Shown: piece after piece, positions 11,490-23,500 of the stretch | Position numbering within the stretch: position 1 is the first letter of the stretch | Layout: every line of letters begins with the position of its first letter | NCBI GenBank assembly: GCA_036971475.1 | Contig: JBAIZL010000003.1 | Coordinates: forward strand, 52,361,842-52,425,841 | Direction of reading: 5' to 3' | DNA from: Prosapia bicincta | Lineage: Eukaryota > Arthropoda > Insecta > Hemiptera > Cercopidae | DNA length: 64,000 bases | Program-made: the position numbers and the translations under genes | The notes under the pieces: model-generated | The model's database searches: none | What the model saw: the letters and a program-made list of their open reading frames with translations, nothing else | Told to the model about the DNA's origin: nothing

Positions 11490-11770
11490 GCCTTCCAAAT
11501 CGCAACTGCCTTTGGCCCCTGTCATCCCACAGGTTTTAGGGTATTTCTTGCAACTATATCTCTATTGATATCCTCCCTCCAGCTTTTATTCCTTCCTATC
11601 CTTCTTCTTTCCTTTTGGAGCTATATTTAAGATTTGTTTCTGCAGATTCTCACCCGTCATTTGTTGCAAATGGCCATACCTATTAGTTGAATTGCAGCGA
11701 CACACATTATGGTCCATTCCATCCCCATTACTTCTCTCTCTCTAATCTCTGTATTTCTGACCATATTTCT
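11490..11770 (-). pseudogene. LINE reverse-transcriptase C-terminal remnant
   Basis: The minus strand translates in two neighbouring frames to RYGHLQQMTGENLQKQI, then SWREDINRDIVARNTL and AIWKAM. This resembles the stretch after the RT domain of non-LTR elements (GHLxRM... then SWRExIxxxMxxRxL... then WR). Stops and a frameshift interrupt it, and nothing before it is preserved. Assignment is from pattern only. Confidence 0.45.
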
Positions 11771-11799
11771 TTTTGCCCTCCTTCAAAAATGTTTAGATA

Positions 11800-13420
11800 C
11801 AAAGTGAAGATAGACAAAAGTTTAAAATCGGTAGCAGCAAAGATAGTCGTATGATTATTGTATCGTCACCTTTAAGAATAAGGATTGGTGAGGTGAGAGA
11901 GGTTTGCAAAAAAACTACAAAATGGTAAGGCTACACTGGTCCTGCTTTTATCAACAAATATATCAGAGGAACAGTAATTAAATAGTAATATGGAATTAGG
12001 TGGGTCTAAAGAATGGACTCAATAATCACCTGATACTTTGTATCGGGGAAAAATAAATCACTGCATGAGAGGAGAGTCTCTTCCCTGCTCTTAACTGAGG
12101 AAGAGTTGTCTTGTTTTTTTTTTTTTTAATTTTCATGACTCTATAATTAAATAAATTATTTTAAATATTTTTTGGTGTCATCAACAAATGCTTTAACAAT
12201 TTGCAAGTTGCTTTAATGTGTTAACAAATTTCCTATATGTTAGAATATTCAGTGATGAAACTGCGATCACAGTCAAAGCGGCAAGACAAGATATAGGTAA
12301 AGTTTATCATTTTTTGAAAAAGACTTTCATGAGAAATATTACCTCTCTCCTCTGTCTGTGAATGCAGTGTCACGACACAATATTCCAAGATACAGGATAT
12401 TTACTCTGTCACAGTGAAACAACTTGTGAACTGAATCAATTGAACCTTATGATGCTGACTATAAAAAAAAGTCAATCTAATTTCTAGATTGAGACATCAA
12501 TAAATACACATGATCATCATAAAAAATGTTTTACAAACCTTTTAAGTTAAATTAAAAACTCAGGACATAATCAAGATCATAAAAAATGGGAGAAAATAAA
12601 TTAACTATCATATGTAACAAAAATTTAAAATGATAATTATAAATTAGAAAGAGAGAATTATAAATTAAATCTTGCTAATCATTAAATTAGATTACAATAC
12701 AAAAATGTATCTTTACAGAAATAAATAAAACATGTTTATTGGAGTAGTTCTCTAAAAACAAGAAATGATTTTGAAAACTTAAATTGAACACGTATAGAAA
12801 TAATTGAACAATCGGCTAATACAAAATCACATCTAAACAAAAAATTTAACATACTTGCAATTAGTCACCATTTTAAAAAAATACACTGGCCTGAAAAAGG
12901 ATGAATTTTCCACTTAACTTTAGGTATAAATGCAAACATGGAACATTGAAGCTAGCAGAGAAACTTAATAATCAGAGCTTTGATAGTGTAAGGAATGCCA
13001 TTTTTCATAAAACTCAATCAACACAATGTGAGTATATATAGTTGTTACATAATTAATTGACTACAAGGCTAATAAAAAAACAAGAAAACCAAAACTCGAT
13101 CAAAAAGTGAAAAATTGCATACACACAAGAAAGGGTAATAAAATTTATGTAATATTCAACCACGTTAAAGCATATTCACTGGAGGATTGATCAGGGTGTA
13201 ACACCAATAAAGAAGAAGCCAATTCCCTTGACAAACATTTTAGTTACAGTAAACAAAAGGTTTAGTTTATTTCTCCAGTCTAGGGTTTCTTTATTTGTCA
13301 GATTTTAAAATATCATCTGAATACTGTCAACAACAAAACTCTGAATTTTACTCACGAAATTATCACCTGAGGCCCTTCAAATTCTAAGAAATCATACTAA
13401 ACCTAACAATCAAAATATAA
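11800..13420. other. AT-rich stretch, nothing recognised
   Basis: No open frame, exon or repeat could be supported here. A T-rich run lies near 12115. Confidence 0.4.
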
Positions 13421-13421
13421 A

Positions 13422-13526
<105 letters not shown>

Positions 13527-13539
13527 ACTTGTAAATAAT

Positions 13540-13965
13540 TTTTTCCACCACTAAGTGCAATAATTTTACCTTATGTGATGAGGCACCTTTCGATCATTTG
13601 ACCATTGTCGAATCACTCCTTGAAAATACCAAATATATCAATTCAATGACTAACCACATAAAATAAAATAAATATTAACGAATCCCAGACTCAACTAACA
13701 AATACCTTAATACAATAAAAAACCTAATAGTCACACACAGAAATACCCGAAACAATAACAATCAATTAAAATACCACACAAGATTTTACCCATTCAAACC
13801 ATGTGCACCAATATTAACAGGCATACGTAAAATCCACAAACCCAACACACCACTAATAAATTTCAAAACAGCACCAGTGATTCGACAATTGTCAAATCAC
13901 CGAAAGGTGCCTCATCACATAAGGTAAAATTATTGCACTTAGTGGTAGAAAAATTATTTACAAGT
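13540..13965 (+). mobile_element. Internally deleted Penelope derivative with inverted pLTRs
   Basis: Left 13540-13618 is a pLTR in minus orientation; right 13870-13965 is the same pLTR in plus orientation. Between them lies about 250 bp homologous to the RT N-terminal region in plus orientation: KYINSMTNHIK, then a frame containing CAPILTGIRKIHKPN. This is the same layout as the plus-strand copies at 50.1 and 54.8 kb (inverted pLTR, truncated RT, pLTR), but shorter and more diverged. It lies between AT microsatellites. Confidence 0.8.
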
Positions 13966-13979
13966 AATAATAATAACTT

Positions 13980-14004
13980 CATATATACATACATACATAC
14001 ATAT

Positions 14005-14094
<90 letters not shown>

Positions 14095-14105
14095 TATATA
14101 TATAT
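13980..14105. repeat. (CATA)n/(AT)n microsatellite
   Basis: Simple sequence directly following the Penelope derivative. Confidence 0.95.
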
Positions 14106-14191
14106 GTATATATATAAATACTACAATATGTATTCTTATGTATTAATAAAGAAATAAGACAAAATACAAATACAAGAATAATTTATTGAAT

Positions 14192-14250
14192 GTACAACTC
14201 AAAGCTTTACGTTGGCAAACAGTACCAACATCATATCATCAGGAATACTA
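14192..14250 (-). ncRNA. Decayed hammerhead-like motif
   Basis: The minus strand has CTGATGA (14242 down to 14236), a hairpin GTTGG...CCAAC, then GTAAAGCTTTGAG where GAAA plus a palindromic stem III would be expected. An extra five-base TATGA separates the CTGATGA box from the stem. The flanks can form a short stem I (GTA-TTC with GAG-TTG-TAC). It is related to the motif at 25541 (both contain TTGGTACTGTTT). Probably inactive. Confidence 0.4.
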
Positions 14251-14254
14251 AAGA

Positions 14255-15560
14255 ATTAAAATCCATCCATATATATATTTATGTGTGTGTGTGTTTCTGA
14301 CAGTCATATAAGCACTGAAAATTACTTTGAATATGCATTGTGTTTGTTACTTGGTTCCAGTGAATATGCACTGGGTTTGTTACTTGGTTCCAGAAATGCT
14401 TTTGACCAACTCTATGGATTTTGCTAATATGGCGCAATAATTTGTTTTGTTAAAAACCAGGCTGTCCAATCTTTCTTATATGGAGGGACAATAGTTACGA
14501 GAAGAGCGGTTTACAGACCACACATCCCCATCATCATTCTTAATTAATATTATTGTAATTAAATGTAAGAGTGATTAATAAATATTATTATTGTTTATTA
14601 TAAAACCTAACCTTTTCCAGCTGTTTCCGACATGACTCAATTGACAGCAGAAGGCAGTTTTGAACAACTGTTCAAGATATCACCATAATGATCATTTAAG
14701 GCCTAAGTAATCACAGAGTAGTTCTCTCTGCTCTATTTTTTATTCTACCTAGAAAATGTCAACTAAATCTAAAACCTCATGTTACTTCTGTGTCATTACC
14801 CAGATTGCCTTACTTACTCTAGCTTATTTCTGCTTTCATCAGTGTTAAACAAGTCACTCACTTTGCTTCATTCATTTCTGGTTTTATCGCTTCTCGCCAT
14901 CTCTTCATATATATACTCTGTTTTATCTAGTTTAAAAGTCAAAATTCTTCTTATATAGATTTTACTCATTTAAATCTTTATTCACATACTTAATTTTAAT
15001 GATGATTTTTAACCACACATTTTGGTTATTTTATAATTTTCACTTAAACAAAATTTAGCTTACTCAACGGAAATTATTAACACTTCCTCTTGTTCTTTAT
15101 GAAGATTATAATTGACATTAATTGCAAGTAAAACTGTTCTTATAAATCTCATTTGCTAGTGGACATTTCAATAATATTACTTTCAAGTGTTTAGTGAACA
15201 TTTATAGCCCACATCCATCTTCACGTTTGAGCTGTAGGTATATTAAAGTGTGTACACTGCGATTTACATAGCATAAATCTCTACATTGTTTGACTCTTTC
15301 ATTATTAAACCTAGGTATTGGAGTGCAATTAATTATTGACTTTATTTTCTTAAGCGCCGGTAGCAATATTTAAATTCTCACGCTCTTAACCTGTTTTGTA
15401 CATTTTATATCTGTAAGTAGCACACAGAAATCTATATGTGTGGCCTTCAGGGGATATTTAAAATTAATCCAATCTTACTCTTTTCACTCATTGGCTGATC
15501 GCCACATCTGGGTCTAGAGGCCAGATCTTGACACTTATATGCGCTAGAGTTTAGACGATT
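14255..15560. other. AT-rich stretch, nothing recognised
   Basis: A short GT run near 14282 and a duplicated GCA(C/T)TG..GTTTGTTACTTGGTTCCAG near 14337-14392 are the only structures seen. Confidence 0.4.
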
Positions 15561-15561
15561 A

Positions 15562-15576
15562 AAACAGACTATGTGT
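15562..15576. repeat. Target-site duplication, left copy
   Basis: AAACAGACTATGTGT, repeated exactly at 17190-17204, brackets the LINE insertion. Confidence 0.9.
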
Positions 15577-17189
15577 ACTTGTACTTGTACTTCTTGTACT
15601 TCTTAGTCCAGGCGTCCAGCTCTAGGTGTAGCCGATAGCCCGATGTCCACTATATATTCGGAACGCCAAACTCCACAGCCCTCTGTTCAGGAGGAAGTCC
15701 TGCCACTTCTCCAGTTCAACCCTCATGTGGTCCCTCGCCGGGATGGGATAAGTGCAATCCCGAAGAATGTGCTCGATGGTTTCGTCTTGCTCCTCATCAC
15801 AAAGAGCACACAAAGGTGATTCAGCAAGGTTAAACCGGTATAAATAAGCTTCTGTGACCAGATGTCCCGTCCTGGCTCTTGCCGCAAATGTCGCGACTTG
15901 ACGTTTGATGTCTCTGTAATTGTCGGCCGACGCAAGTTTGTTTTGCAAATGGAACAGGTGTCGTCCAGTCGCTTCAGCTTCCCACCGGGCAGCCCAGACG
16001 TCTCTAAAGTACTTTTTCCCGGCATTTTTACAGTGCAGTAGGGAGTGCTGCTCCTTATTTGTGGGCTTCATTCTAGAAGCTTGTTTTGCTATTGCATCCG
16101 CTTCCTCGTTGCCCGGAATGCCGACATGGGCAGGGATCCATTGAAGGCAGACTTCGTTTCCGTCACAATTGATCTTTTTTATCAACCTCCTGATTTCTGC
16201 TATACGGAATGAATATGGTCCAGTGGAGGGATGAGCCAGCGACTGTAGAGCTGACTTAGAGTCCGAAAGGATGCATATCTTTGACTTGGCCATCATCCCC
16301 AGACAGCCCGACAATGCGGCGTTAATACCGAGCAGCTCTGCATCCATACTTGAGCTGGAGTTCGCTGGGATGAAAAATCTATCTCCATTTGACTCGTTGT
16401 AGTACCCTGCTCCAGAAATGCCTAGTTCTTTATCCAGGGATCCGTCGGTAAAAATTTTTATGTATCCGTCGTACTGGGTTCAAATCATTTCAAGAGTCTC
16501 CGCTTTCAGCACTTCTCTGTGGTCTCCCTTGTTTCCGCCTTGAGGTAGTTGCAGATTTATAATCATTTCAGGCCAGTCATTTGGAGGTTCCTCATAGAAC
16601 GTGGGGATTTGTTCAGGGGTGGTGTATCCCGGCATCAATTCCATCAGTGAGTTGATTTTGTGGCAGAAAGATTGTTTTACACGGCACTTTGTATTGAGTA
16701 TAACACGCAGAGGGTAACTTGAGCCTCTAGCAGCTGTAGTTAGAAACTTCGACCATATTTGACTGTCTATAAAGACAGGAATGGGTTCTATATCCAGCTC
16801 CGTCTCCATGGCTGCCACAGGAGTCGTTCTTGTACATCCCAAACATAGTCGAATGGCGGCCGCTTGGATCGCTTCGATCTTCTTTAGATGCGTTTTTGCA
16901 GCAGATCCCCAGACTTCGCAGGCGTACGTTGTTTTAGATCTTATGTAAGTTTGGTAGAACATTCTCAAGGTTGGCGTATCGGCTCCCCAGTTACGACTTG
17001 CAACCGCTTTTAGAGCATTGAGTCTCGAAGAGCAGCTCTCTGTGACATAGTTCACGTGACTACCCCAGCGAAGTTTAGGGTCCATAACAACTCCCAGTAA
17101 TTTTGGGTTTTTGTTAAATCTCAGTGCCTTTCCGTTGATAGTTAGCTCGGGGATGAAGGTGGCTTGATTGTTGCGCCTGGTTTTGTGCG
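15577..17189 (-). mobile_element. 5'-truncated RNase H-encoding LINE
   Basis: A non-LTR retrotransposon of the Jockey/I/R1-like superclade inserted in minus orientation between perfect 15-bp duplications of AAACAGACTATGTGT. Its 3' tail is not poly-A but short repeats of AAGTAC/AAGTACA type (15577-15605). The element is truncated inside the RT domain near 17189. The TSD and tail show target-primed reverse transcription; the sequence is much less AT-rich than its surroundings, which suggests a fairly recent insertion. Confidence 0.92.
15622..17085 (-). pseudogene. LINE polyprotein C-terminus (RT thumb and RNase H)
   Basis: The upstream part (16480-17085) begins MDPKLRWGSHVNYVTESCSS and contains FYQTYIRSKTTYACEVWGSA, typical of the region after the RT catalytic core. 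The downstream part carries RNase H residues: TDGS (first Asp), MDAELLGINAAL (Glu), SDSKSALQSL (second Asp) and NEEADAIAK (last Asp). A C-terminal CALCDEEQDETIEHILRDC finger follows. The two parts are in one frame and separated by a single TGA near 16480, so only one nonsense mutation breaks what remains. The 5' truncation already removes the endonuclease and RT palm, so the copy cannot move itself. Confidence 0.92.
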
Positions 17190-17204
17190 AAACAGACTAT
17201 GTGT

Positions 17205-19224
17205 GAGATGCCAAAATGACGGGAAGAGATGAAATCCAGAAGAGAGCGTAGCAAGATGCTTGTATAATACTGACAAAAGCAGAAATAAACAGAAGTTCAG
17301 AAGGCGATCTGGGTGATGAAATAGAAATCACATAAGCCTTTAGATTTAGTCAACATTTCAAAAATTACATAAAACAGAGAGAATTGTGCTGTGATTATGT
17401 ATGCTGTAGGTAAGCACTGATGCTGTGTGATACCTTTCAACAGTTGTTGAAACCTTCTGCTTTCAAATGAGTTATGGCTGGAACAGCTAGAAAAGGTTAT
17501 GTTCTCTACTAAACAATTATTATTATTATTATAAACTATTATTAGTATTTAGGTTGCTTTAGTAAACGTAAACAAAATTAATACGCTGAAAGCTTTGGAT
17601 TTGGTCTTGGTGATTAAATGTCTAACTTCATTTTGTATTAATATAACTATAAAAATCAAATTTTATAAAATGTAAATTATGTACAAATATACATGCAGTA
17701 AATATGTAACAAGAGGTGTGGAACTGGGTTAAACTTTGATGTCCATTATTGCTGAGCAGCATATGTCTTGTATATGACCATTGATCATCAAACGACTGAA
17801 TTGGATCTATATTGTGGAAAATGTTTATTCACATATGAATATATAGAGGCGAGTTAAAGAAAACCTGGTGAATGGTGAATTAAGCTAAAAATTCCAAATT
17901 ATTTAAATAAAAACAGGAAATCTGGTCTCACAACTGGTCTTCAATGTCCTGAACTGTTTCTACAGAAGTTTTTATCTTGAAAGGTATAACAAAATATTCG
18001 TTTTGAAAGTCATTTACTGCTGGAAAATGTACTCAGTTTCTGCCAGAAATGTATATGCTAAATAATTTAAGTTCTAACTGAAATGATTTTACTTCACTGT
18101 AGGCAAAATTAATTTAGCTTATCTTTTCCTTGCAACACTGTGTTGAAGGTGTTAAATGTTTTTTATCATATTGATAAGAAATGAATCAACTCATTGCTTT
18201 AAACAACATCTTTCCCTTTGTGAAATCTGTATAACTTTTCAAGTTGAATGCTGACCACCTAAATTATAAAATTGTCTAAGTGTGATATGTCAATTACTTT
18301 TTACCCCACATGCATAAAATAAAATGGCCTGGAATAAATGAAATCACGTCACAAGTTCTGCCCTAGAAACTGATACAAGAACCAACTTTATGAACATTTA
18401 AATGGGATCACACTAACAGAGCGAGAGCATAAAAATATGAGTAGATAAATTAGTAATCAACAGATTTGTAAATAGTTTACAATTTTCCTTTTCTTATTTC
18501 TTTTAATGTTGCAAAATGTCTTTTAGATTTTTTTTAAACTGTAAAAGAAAATTATCCATAATTGTAAAACATATTTCGCTTTTATTTGAAGAGATAAATT
18601 GTTTCACTTGACCGATTCATTTAAATTCATCACTATCATTATCTGAATAGTGGCAGGCTTGTAAAAGATACGCATCTCACTGTCCCTACATTCTTCATCT
18701 TCATCTGTTGTAATATAGATTTAAAACAAAATGCAGAAAACATTAAGGTTCTCAGAATTCTGTATCATTGGTCACATTAAAATGTATATACAAAGATAGT
18801 GTCAACATACATCCTGTTCCCTATACACAAGGGAGAATGGTGATATGTTCCTACAGATTGAAAAATTTTTCTGTTTACAGAAAAAGTACATTTTTTCCAT
18901 TTCTCTACCATAAAATTTTGCATGGTCAGGTTGAAAATTAATTTTAATTTTGACTGACAATAGCAAATATAATGTCTGTATTTAAGAGTGTCTGTTACTG
19001 AGAGAGATTTATTATCACCAGACTAGGGATTGAAAATTTGTTCATGAATAGAAGTTATATAAAATGTGGTTGTCTTTAAGGAGAGGTTTTACTATATTAA
19101 TTTAATTTATAAAGTTATGTTTCAAAGCTTTTCTCGTTGAATGCGACAAATAAATTAGAAAGAATGGAAACTGAATTAATCACTTTTACATTAGTTTATG
19201 ACCACCCAAACCTTAATTTATTTT
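17205..19224. other. AT-rich stretch, nothing recognised
   Basis: No coding, RNA or repeat signal could be supported. Confidence 0.4.
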
Positions 19225-19300
19225 GTAAATTTGTAAAAACTTACTGAGACAGAACGTTTTCAATCGCTCCGTCGCGATTTTCATCAGCGTCTAAATTTAC
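19225..19300 (-). ncRNA. Type I hammerhead ribozyme motif
   Basis: On the minus strand: stem I outer GTAAATTT (19300-19293) pairs with AAATTTAC (19232-19225), and stem I inner AGACG pairs with TGTCT. The conserved CTGATGA box is at 19287-19281. Stem II is AATCGC/GCGATT with loop GACGGA. GAAA follows at 19261-19258. Stem III is the palindrome AACGTT with no loop, then C as the cleavage-site base (predicted cut between 19252 and 19251). All core nucleotides of a hammerhead are present; one extra A lies between CTGATGA and stem II. Loop-less palindromic stem III is a known feature of dimerising hammerheads of Penelope-like elements. Activity is inferred. Confidence 0.75.
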
Positions 19301-19594
19301 TGCTTGGAGTTGTTAGGTTTAATGTTTGTATTTTGTGTCTTTGTAAAAGTGATTAATTAAGTTTTACCGAATCTAATGGATTACAAAATTCAAGAGGGAA
19401 ACTGAATATTGAAAAAAAAAATAGCAGATTATTTGGGAGTTTTAAAAGCCTGTAACCCCAGAATCATAAAATCGTTATCTGGGAAGTTTTGATAGACGTT
19501 TAATTTGACTACAGCACAAATTTTAGTTTGAAGAGAGATATTGAAATTTATGTGATCAATAGCATCAGGGGAAGAGAAAATAGAGTGTAATGTA

Positions 19595-19665
19595 AGGGTA
19601 TCTCTAACAGACACGCTGCTGGAGAATGTAAAAGGGTTTATTTCTGCAGCAGCGCGTGTCTGTTA
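19595..19665. repeat. Small inverted repeat
   Basis: AACAGACACGC (near 19606) and GCGTGTCTGTT (near 19654) are inverted copies around about 40 bp. Function unknown. Confidence 0.6.
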
Positions 19666-20374
19666 GTTTCGCTTTTTCCTGCATAATCGCAGAAGGATTA
19701 AAATACTCCAACTTGTACTACCAGTAATATCTTATTAACATTTACATTAAAAGAACCTACTATAACACGTTTTATAACTATGTTCATGGGATCTGCAGCA
19801 CAATATGCCATTTTTATGCGCTATATGCAATTACATGCTAAGAAACAATTTATATGTAATCTCAATAAGCAAACACAGCTTTTATTAATAGTTGAACATG
19901 TTTACATAAGTCAATTATTTTCTTTAGTGATTTCTGTATATTGCTGCTGAAAATCAGAGTATCAAAGAATCAATTGCTCTAAGCATTTACAAAAACAAAA
20001 AATCAATTGTTTAAACTAAAAAAATAGCTTAAATAAATATTGGGTTTTTTATGCTACAGTGTATAAAAATCACCAAAGAAAATAAATTATCTATTGAGAC
20101 ATGTTGTGTTAACTATGTATTGTTTGTTTTACTAGATGATACACAAGTATATTTCTGTAGATTATTTGTAGGATTAACCTCACAAGTATATAACTTGCTC
20201 AAATATATGTTATATTCTAAAGTTGTATTATTACACACATTAAATAACCACATCATTTTTTCAACCTGTTTTAGATTTTAAAAATGTATCCGTTTTGAAG
20301 CTTAAAACCACATACAGGGTCAAAGGTTGTAGGAAGTGTTCACTAACTACTTGGAATAATTTACTGCCTGTTAT

Positions 20375-20555
20375 TATTAATAAATAATACACACAACCTC
20401 TAGGCACACATATTTGTATTCTAATCTTATGTACATTTTGGTTACCAAGTACCATCCTCAGAGACATGACAATACATACTCATGTCTCTAGATGGACATA
20501 AGACTAGAATAAAAATATTTGTGGTTAAAGGTTGTGTGTATTATTTATTGTAGAA
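20375..20555. repeat. Foldback repeat
   Basis: AATAAATAATACACACAACC near 20377 is the inverted complement of GGTTGTGTGTATTATTTATT near 20530, and the arms continue inward through ATATTTGTATTCTAATCTTATG. The centre holds the hammerhead-like motif at 20416-20475. Confidence 0.8.
20416..20475 (-). ncRNA. Hammerhead-like motif with altered GAAA box
   Basis: Minus strand: outer stem I GTATT pairs with AATAC; inner stem I TCT pairs with AGA; CTGAGGA box at 20461-20455; stem II TGGT/ACCA with loop ACTTGGTA; then AAA where GAAA is expected; palindromic stem III around TGTACA; then stem I. The overall architecture is that of a type I hammerhead with an internal loop in stem I, but the catalytic G of GAAA is lost, so self-cleavage is unlikely. 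Confidence 0.55.
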
Positions 20556-20559
20556 AGTG

Positions 20560-23500
20560 TATTTATATAACAAAATTTTAAAAATACTGAAAAGTCTTTA
20601 ACCACTGCCTTACTGAAGAAGCCTTTACTTGTATCACTAACTTACTGAAATTTTGCTATAGATTAGTGTGTATTTAAGCCCAACATGTATCTCAGTCACT
20701 GAACTAACATGATACATATATGAAGACAAATTTATATAAATTATTGGTACAGTTTAAGTAAAGTTTTTTATTACAAAAACCATGAAAACAGTCCCTTCCT
20801 TTTTTATCCAGGTAATCACATGTCATTCTCATCTATTTTGCAGATATAGATATTTGAACAGATATCTCTCTATGACCATTGTATTAACTAGGTTTAATCC
20901 AGTAATACAAACTTTTGCAGTAAAACCAAACAGATTCTTTGTAGGTATATTGTAATTTATCTTGTGTTTAATAATGTAGTAATATTACAGAATTCCTTAA
21001 ATAGTTTTGTGTATATTACTACAATGAGGTTATGTTTTATACTTTTCACATTTTAAGTGGCATTGTTTTAATTGCCTGCTTTTTATTTAGAAGATATGTT
21101 TGACTAATGTATGTGAATATATATCAAAATTCAATACAATTTGGCTGGTGTTGTACAAGTTTGGATTGTGTTCATTTTATTAGGATTTGAAGAAGAAATT
21201 AAATGAAATCAATTTGTGAAAACCTTTAAATTGTTTTGTAAGCCCATTTGTGAAACTGTATTGCTTTTTTTAATACTTTTTTAGGCCTATGTGCTTTAAC
21301 ATATATTATTTGAAAACACTTGCCTACACACCCATTTTTCTAAATAAGGACACCCATTTCAAGAGATGTGTCCCACTGTCAACTCAAACCATAACCACAA
21401 ACTGGGTTTTAATCATTTACCATGAAAGGGTTTAATCTTAAGTAACTTGTATTATCTGTTATTTTTTATAATTTTTCTGGTATACGGGTTGTTTCTAATA
21501 TTTTCATTGTGATATATTGTACCACTGTGCTCTTGATATTGTATGAGTTGTTACAGTTCAAGTTGACAATGGGATACCTCTCCTGAAATGTTTACCCTTA
21601 TATAGATGAAAAGTATAAGTTACTGTATGTAAGTGTTTATATAATAATATATGTTATTAATTTGTATCATTCAAAAAGTGAACAAATGTGACAGGTTGGG
21701 TTTTATTTTTACCTTTAATACAAATGTCTTTATAATTATCTTGTCAGTTTAGTTAAAAGTGTGGAGTTTTAGAAACTTTGCCAGTTAATATCTAATTGAC
21801 TCTAAAAATTAGATTTCAGGAATTTAAAAATATTAGTACAAGACTACTTCATGGTGATAACTTTCAAATTTCTGTAATTCCAGACTCAAAATAATAAAAC
21901 TCATATTTTTTTCCAAACATCTTTTAATATTATTAATTATTAAAATTTTAATACACTTAGTTTAATTTTTTGTTTTAGTGGTCAATAACAAGAAATACCA
22001 TAATAGGAGCATAAAAAAGGGTTCATTATAACAGATTTTTATGTAAGAAGTATTAAAACTGTGAAAAGCAGTCAACATTAGTTTAACTGGACTCAAACAT
22101 CCTGTCTAACATCCAGGATATAAAACATCCAGTCTAAAGACAGGTTTTCATAGACTACAATAATCTTAAATGCAAAATATTTTATATCCCATAATGTGTG
22201 TAGACGTATTATGAAATACAAACTTACGTGCATGTTTGTATATAGCCAGGATATAATGAAAGGATTTCATTACTACTCCAAATGTAGACAATTAATTTGT
22301 GTTAACCAAGGAATCGATTTGTGTAAATTACAGTAACATAGTTTAGCTGATTAAGCAATTAAACCATTAATAAATCACGACTTTATCAGTAAAGGGGTGT
22401 AAGTAAATGTTTATGTATATTTATTGTTAAAGGCTTTAGAGTGAGCTGAGCTCTTGTTTAAGGTATACAAGTTGTTTGTGTGTTATGCTTTAAATTGTTG
22501 AAGCTATTCAATGGTCAAGTTTCTATTGTGATCCATTTTTCTTTAGTGTTTGACTTGAGATTTATTATGTAATTGAATCAGGTCTTGTTTGCTATTTACT
22601 TCTTAGGTTTATTGTTTTGTTTGTTTATATTTATACATGAGTGAGTTATAGCTGTTGCATGTTTTGATAGTGAGTGATTATGATGTGTCAAATGATAACT
22701 TATATTATACATTTATTCCCACAAGAGTAGTAAAGAAAATTATTATGAAGGAGATTAATAAAACTCATGTGGTCTCATAATACTGTTTTCTAACATATCC
22801 CATACAAACTATAATTGGTTTGCAGATGATGCGATCATTTTTGCTCATTTTCAGGCTGTAAATATTATTCTACTGTTGTACATATAAGTTAATGTTTGTA
22901 TACTATTTTTCACAACTTTTCTACCAGGTAACCTTTTCCATAGTTTTTTGATAAACAAACTTAAGAGAACTTTTCCACTCCAAAAGTTTTGTGTCATAAA
23001 TAAATATTTAGATCAAGTTGAAAAAATTATTAATACTTTTCAAGGCCTTTAGCATTAGAGGCATGTTTGTCTATAGCATCAAATTGTGAATGTTGCCAGC
23101 ATCGAGCCCTTAAAATCAGCAATAAAATTTCTACAACTATATCAGAATTAATAAAATTTTTGTAGAATCACCTATTTTTTACTGGCACTAACAATTCCTA
23201 TATAAATCGCATAATTCCCATAATTTTTCTTGATCGGTGGCAGCCTTCGCCCTGAACTTTCACAAGACAGCCTGTTAGACTACAGGTGCAAAGAAGAAGC
23301 AAATCAAAGGAGCACTTAGGTAGTGTAAGCTATGTTTTTGGAATAACGATTAAGTTTTAAAAGGATTTATTATAAAAATAAAATATATATTAACTAAAAC
23401 CACCTGGAACGCCTTTCTTTATTGGAAAAATACATCATCTGAGTTAACTCACTTAATGTTTAATCAAATTAATAGCAATTTTATTTCATTTGTGAATATT

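Noticed and set aside
14600..14700. Possible upstream CoREST exon on the minus strand
   Set aside because: A short readable stretch did not match SANT1 or ELM2, and no convincing splice sites with correct phase were found.
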